IMG/VR virus record: IMGVR_UViG_3300025082_001471
Span: 1-25,230 of that record
Direction: 5' to 3' (one strand)
Source: a virus
Length of the DNA: 25,230 bases
Positions 24,495 to 25,230 of the stretch are shown piece after piece (positions within the stretch are counted from its first letter, which is position 1; each line of letters starts with the position of its first letter). A program made the translations under genes and the position numbers. Below the pieces are notes generated by a model. It was given only the letters and a program-made list of their open reading frames with translations. It was not told the DNA's origin and searched no databases.

Positions 24495-24767
24495 ATGAGC
24501 ATAGAAACAGCACTATCGGCAATCCGACGCATAAACGCCCTTAAGGAGTTGGCTAAGCACGGAATTGACACAGGCAGTGAAATTGAAGAATGCGAAGGAC
24601 TGCTAGACCTCTGCGTAAAGCGGCTGAAGGCACTCCCAGGCATTGAACACTATCGCAAGCGTAAGCGGTGGAAGGGCTCGTTCACGGACAAGCAGAAGGA
24701 TGCCATCCGAGAGCACATGAAGACTCTCTCTGACGCAAGCATAGCGGAAGAGTTGTTCTCGCAATGA
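24495..24767 (+). CDS. Small helical protein, 90 aa, unknown function
   Basis: Unrecognised. It is highly charged and almost wholly helix-prone (ALSAIRRINALKELAKHG; SEIEECEGLLDLCVKRLKAL; KDAIREHMKTLSDASIAEELF), with two Cys residues and a basic middle (HYRKRKRWKGSF). No membrane segment is present, so it is not a classical holin. The ATG follows the previous stop by 2 bases, with AGGGA upstream. The end overlaps the amidase start (ATGA), so it is probably translated with it. It could assist lysis, or be a regulator or virion protein; the sequence does not say. Confidence 0.65.
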   Translation: MSIETALSAIRRINALKELAKHGIDTGSEIEECEGLLDLCVKRLKALPGIEHYRKRKRWKGSFTDKQKDAIREHMKTLSDASIAEELFSQ

Positions 24768-25230
24768 AGCCTGCGACCGTAGCAGGGCAGAAGGCCAAGT
24801 ATTACTGCGAGGAATCCAACATATCCTTGCCTATGCTTGGTCTATCCACGTGGGATGACAGGAACGGGTTCAAGGCAATCCAAGAGGATTTACCTGCCTA
24901 CGACTCTGTTATCGATGGATTGTTCTACTCAAAGAGCGTTGCTGCATTCATCAAGAAGTACCAGCACCATCTAATAATCGATGATGAACTCGTCGCTGCG
25001 CCGGGTATTGAATTGGTCAACTTCCTGAGCAGGAACTGTCATCGGTTCAAGTCCCGTAGGCGCATAGAACCCTCCGAAATCGTCGTCCACGAGTCGGTCA
25101 CATCGGGCTGGCAGAGGACAATCAACATCCTCACTCGCCGCCATCTTGGCGTTCACTTGCTCATCCATGAGGACGGGACAGTAACACAACATGCAGACCT
25201 TTGCGACCGGCTGCCGCACGCTGGTCCGCA
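24764..25230 (+). CDS. N-acetylmuramoyl-L-alanine amidase (endolysin), 3' truncated by window edge
   Basis: Cuts the bond between MurNAc and L-Ala in peptidoglycan. The ATG overlaps the previous TGA (ATGA). The frame is open to the right edge, giving 155 codons, and the rest of the gene lies outside. Residues about 36-90 look like a PG_binding_1-type cell-wall-binding domain (FKAIQEDLPAYDSVIDGLFY, then SVAAFIKKYQHHL, matching the Q..L......DG.F...VA.F...Q shape). Residues 105 on are the Amidase_2 domain: IVVHESVT, with His109 as a candidate zinc ligand, then VHLLIHEDGTVTQHADL and PHAG (His152). The further zinc ligands would lie beyond the edge. No recognisable holin is adjacent. It may act in host lysis or as a virion-carried entry enzyme. 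Confidence 0.8.
   Translation, partial: MKPATVAGQKAKYYCEESNISLPMLGLSTWDDRNGFKAIQEDLPAYDSVIDGLFYSKSVAAFIKKYQHHLIIDDELVAAPGIELVNFLSRNCHRFKSRRRIEPSEIVVHESVTSGWQRTINILTRRHLGVHLLIHEDGTVTQHADLCDRLPHAGP

Noticed and set aside
24997-25064. A functional tRNA gene
   Set aside because: The four-base anticodon loop, short D loop and T-stem mismatch, inside a conserved amidase coding frame, rule out a normal tRNA.

Overview
The window is one uninterrupted block of tailed-phage (Caudoviricetes) late genes. All genes lie on the + strand, packed end to end with start/stop overlaps or very short gaps. No host gene, integrase, tRNA, CRISPR array or insertion sequence was recognised. The order is terminase large subunit, small proteins, portal, scaffold, major capsid, neck genes, beta-propeller nozzle, fibres, three internal (ejection) proteins of rising size, accessory virion proteins, then an amidase. 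Tape-measure, tail-tube, sheath and baseplate genes are absent, so a short-tailed (podovirus-like) phage is the best reading. The host cannot be named. A modular lysin with a possible N-terminal cell-wall-binding domain is a weak hint of a Gram-negative host. The sequence could be a free phage, a metagenomic contig or part of a prophage.

Layout. 1-1121: nuclease half of TerL, cut by the left edge. 1121-2254: four small genes chained by stop/start overlaps; the first is a membrane protein and the second is glycine-rich. 2255-4465: portal. 4505-5233: scaffold. 5249-6550: major capsid protein, followed by the clearest intrinsic terminator in the window (6560-6587). 6630-8434: a probable decoration protein, an unknown neck-position protein and a head-tail adaptor candidate. 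8443-10530: tail nozzle (beta-propeller type). 10527-12405: a short beta-helix fibre and two tandem paralogous small fibre-like proteins. 12410-23616: three internal/ejection proteins of 456, 751 and 2522 aa, in the place of the T7 gp14-gp15-gp16 trio. 23629-24767: three small proteins, one like capsid decoration/head-fibre proteins. 24764-25230: N-acetylmuramoyl-L-alanine amidase, cut by the right edge.

How they work together. TerL pumps DNA through the portal into a shell built by capsid protein on scaffold. The adaptor and nozzle close the portal and form the short tail, and the fibre proteins decorate it. The three internal proteins are probably packaged in the head and ejected to make a path for DNA across the cell envelope. 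The amidase degrades peptidoglycan at lysis or entry.

The most unusual feature is an exact 76-bp direct repeat inside the 7.6-kb gene (16075-16150 and 19837-19912), in frame and 3762 bp apart. It divides the product into two nearly equal halves, each beginning a few codons after an ATG. Recombination between the copies would give an in-frame 1268-aa protein. No intergenic stretch over 300 bases exists; the longest gap is 79 bases (6551-6629) and holds the terminator.
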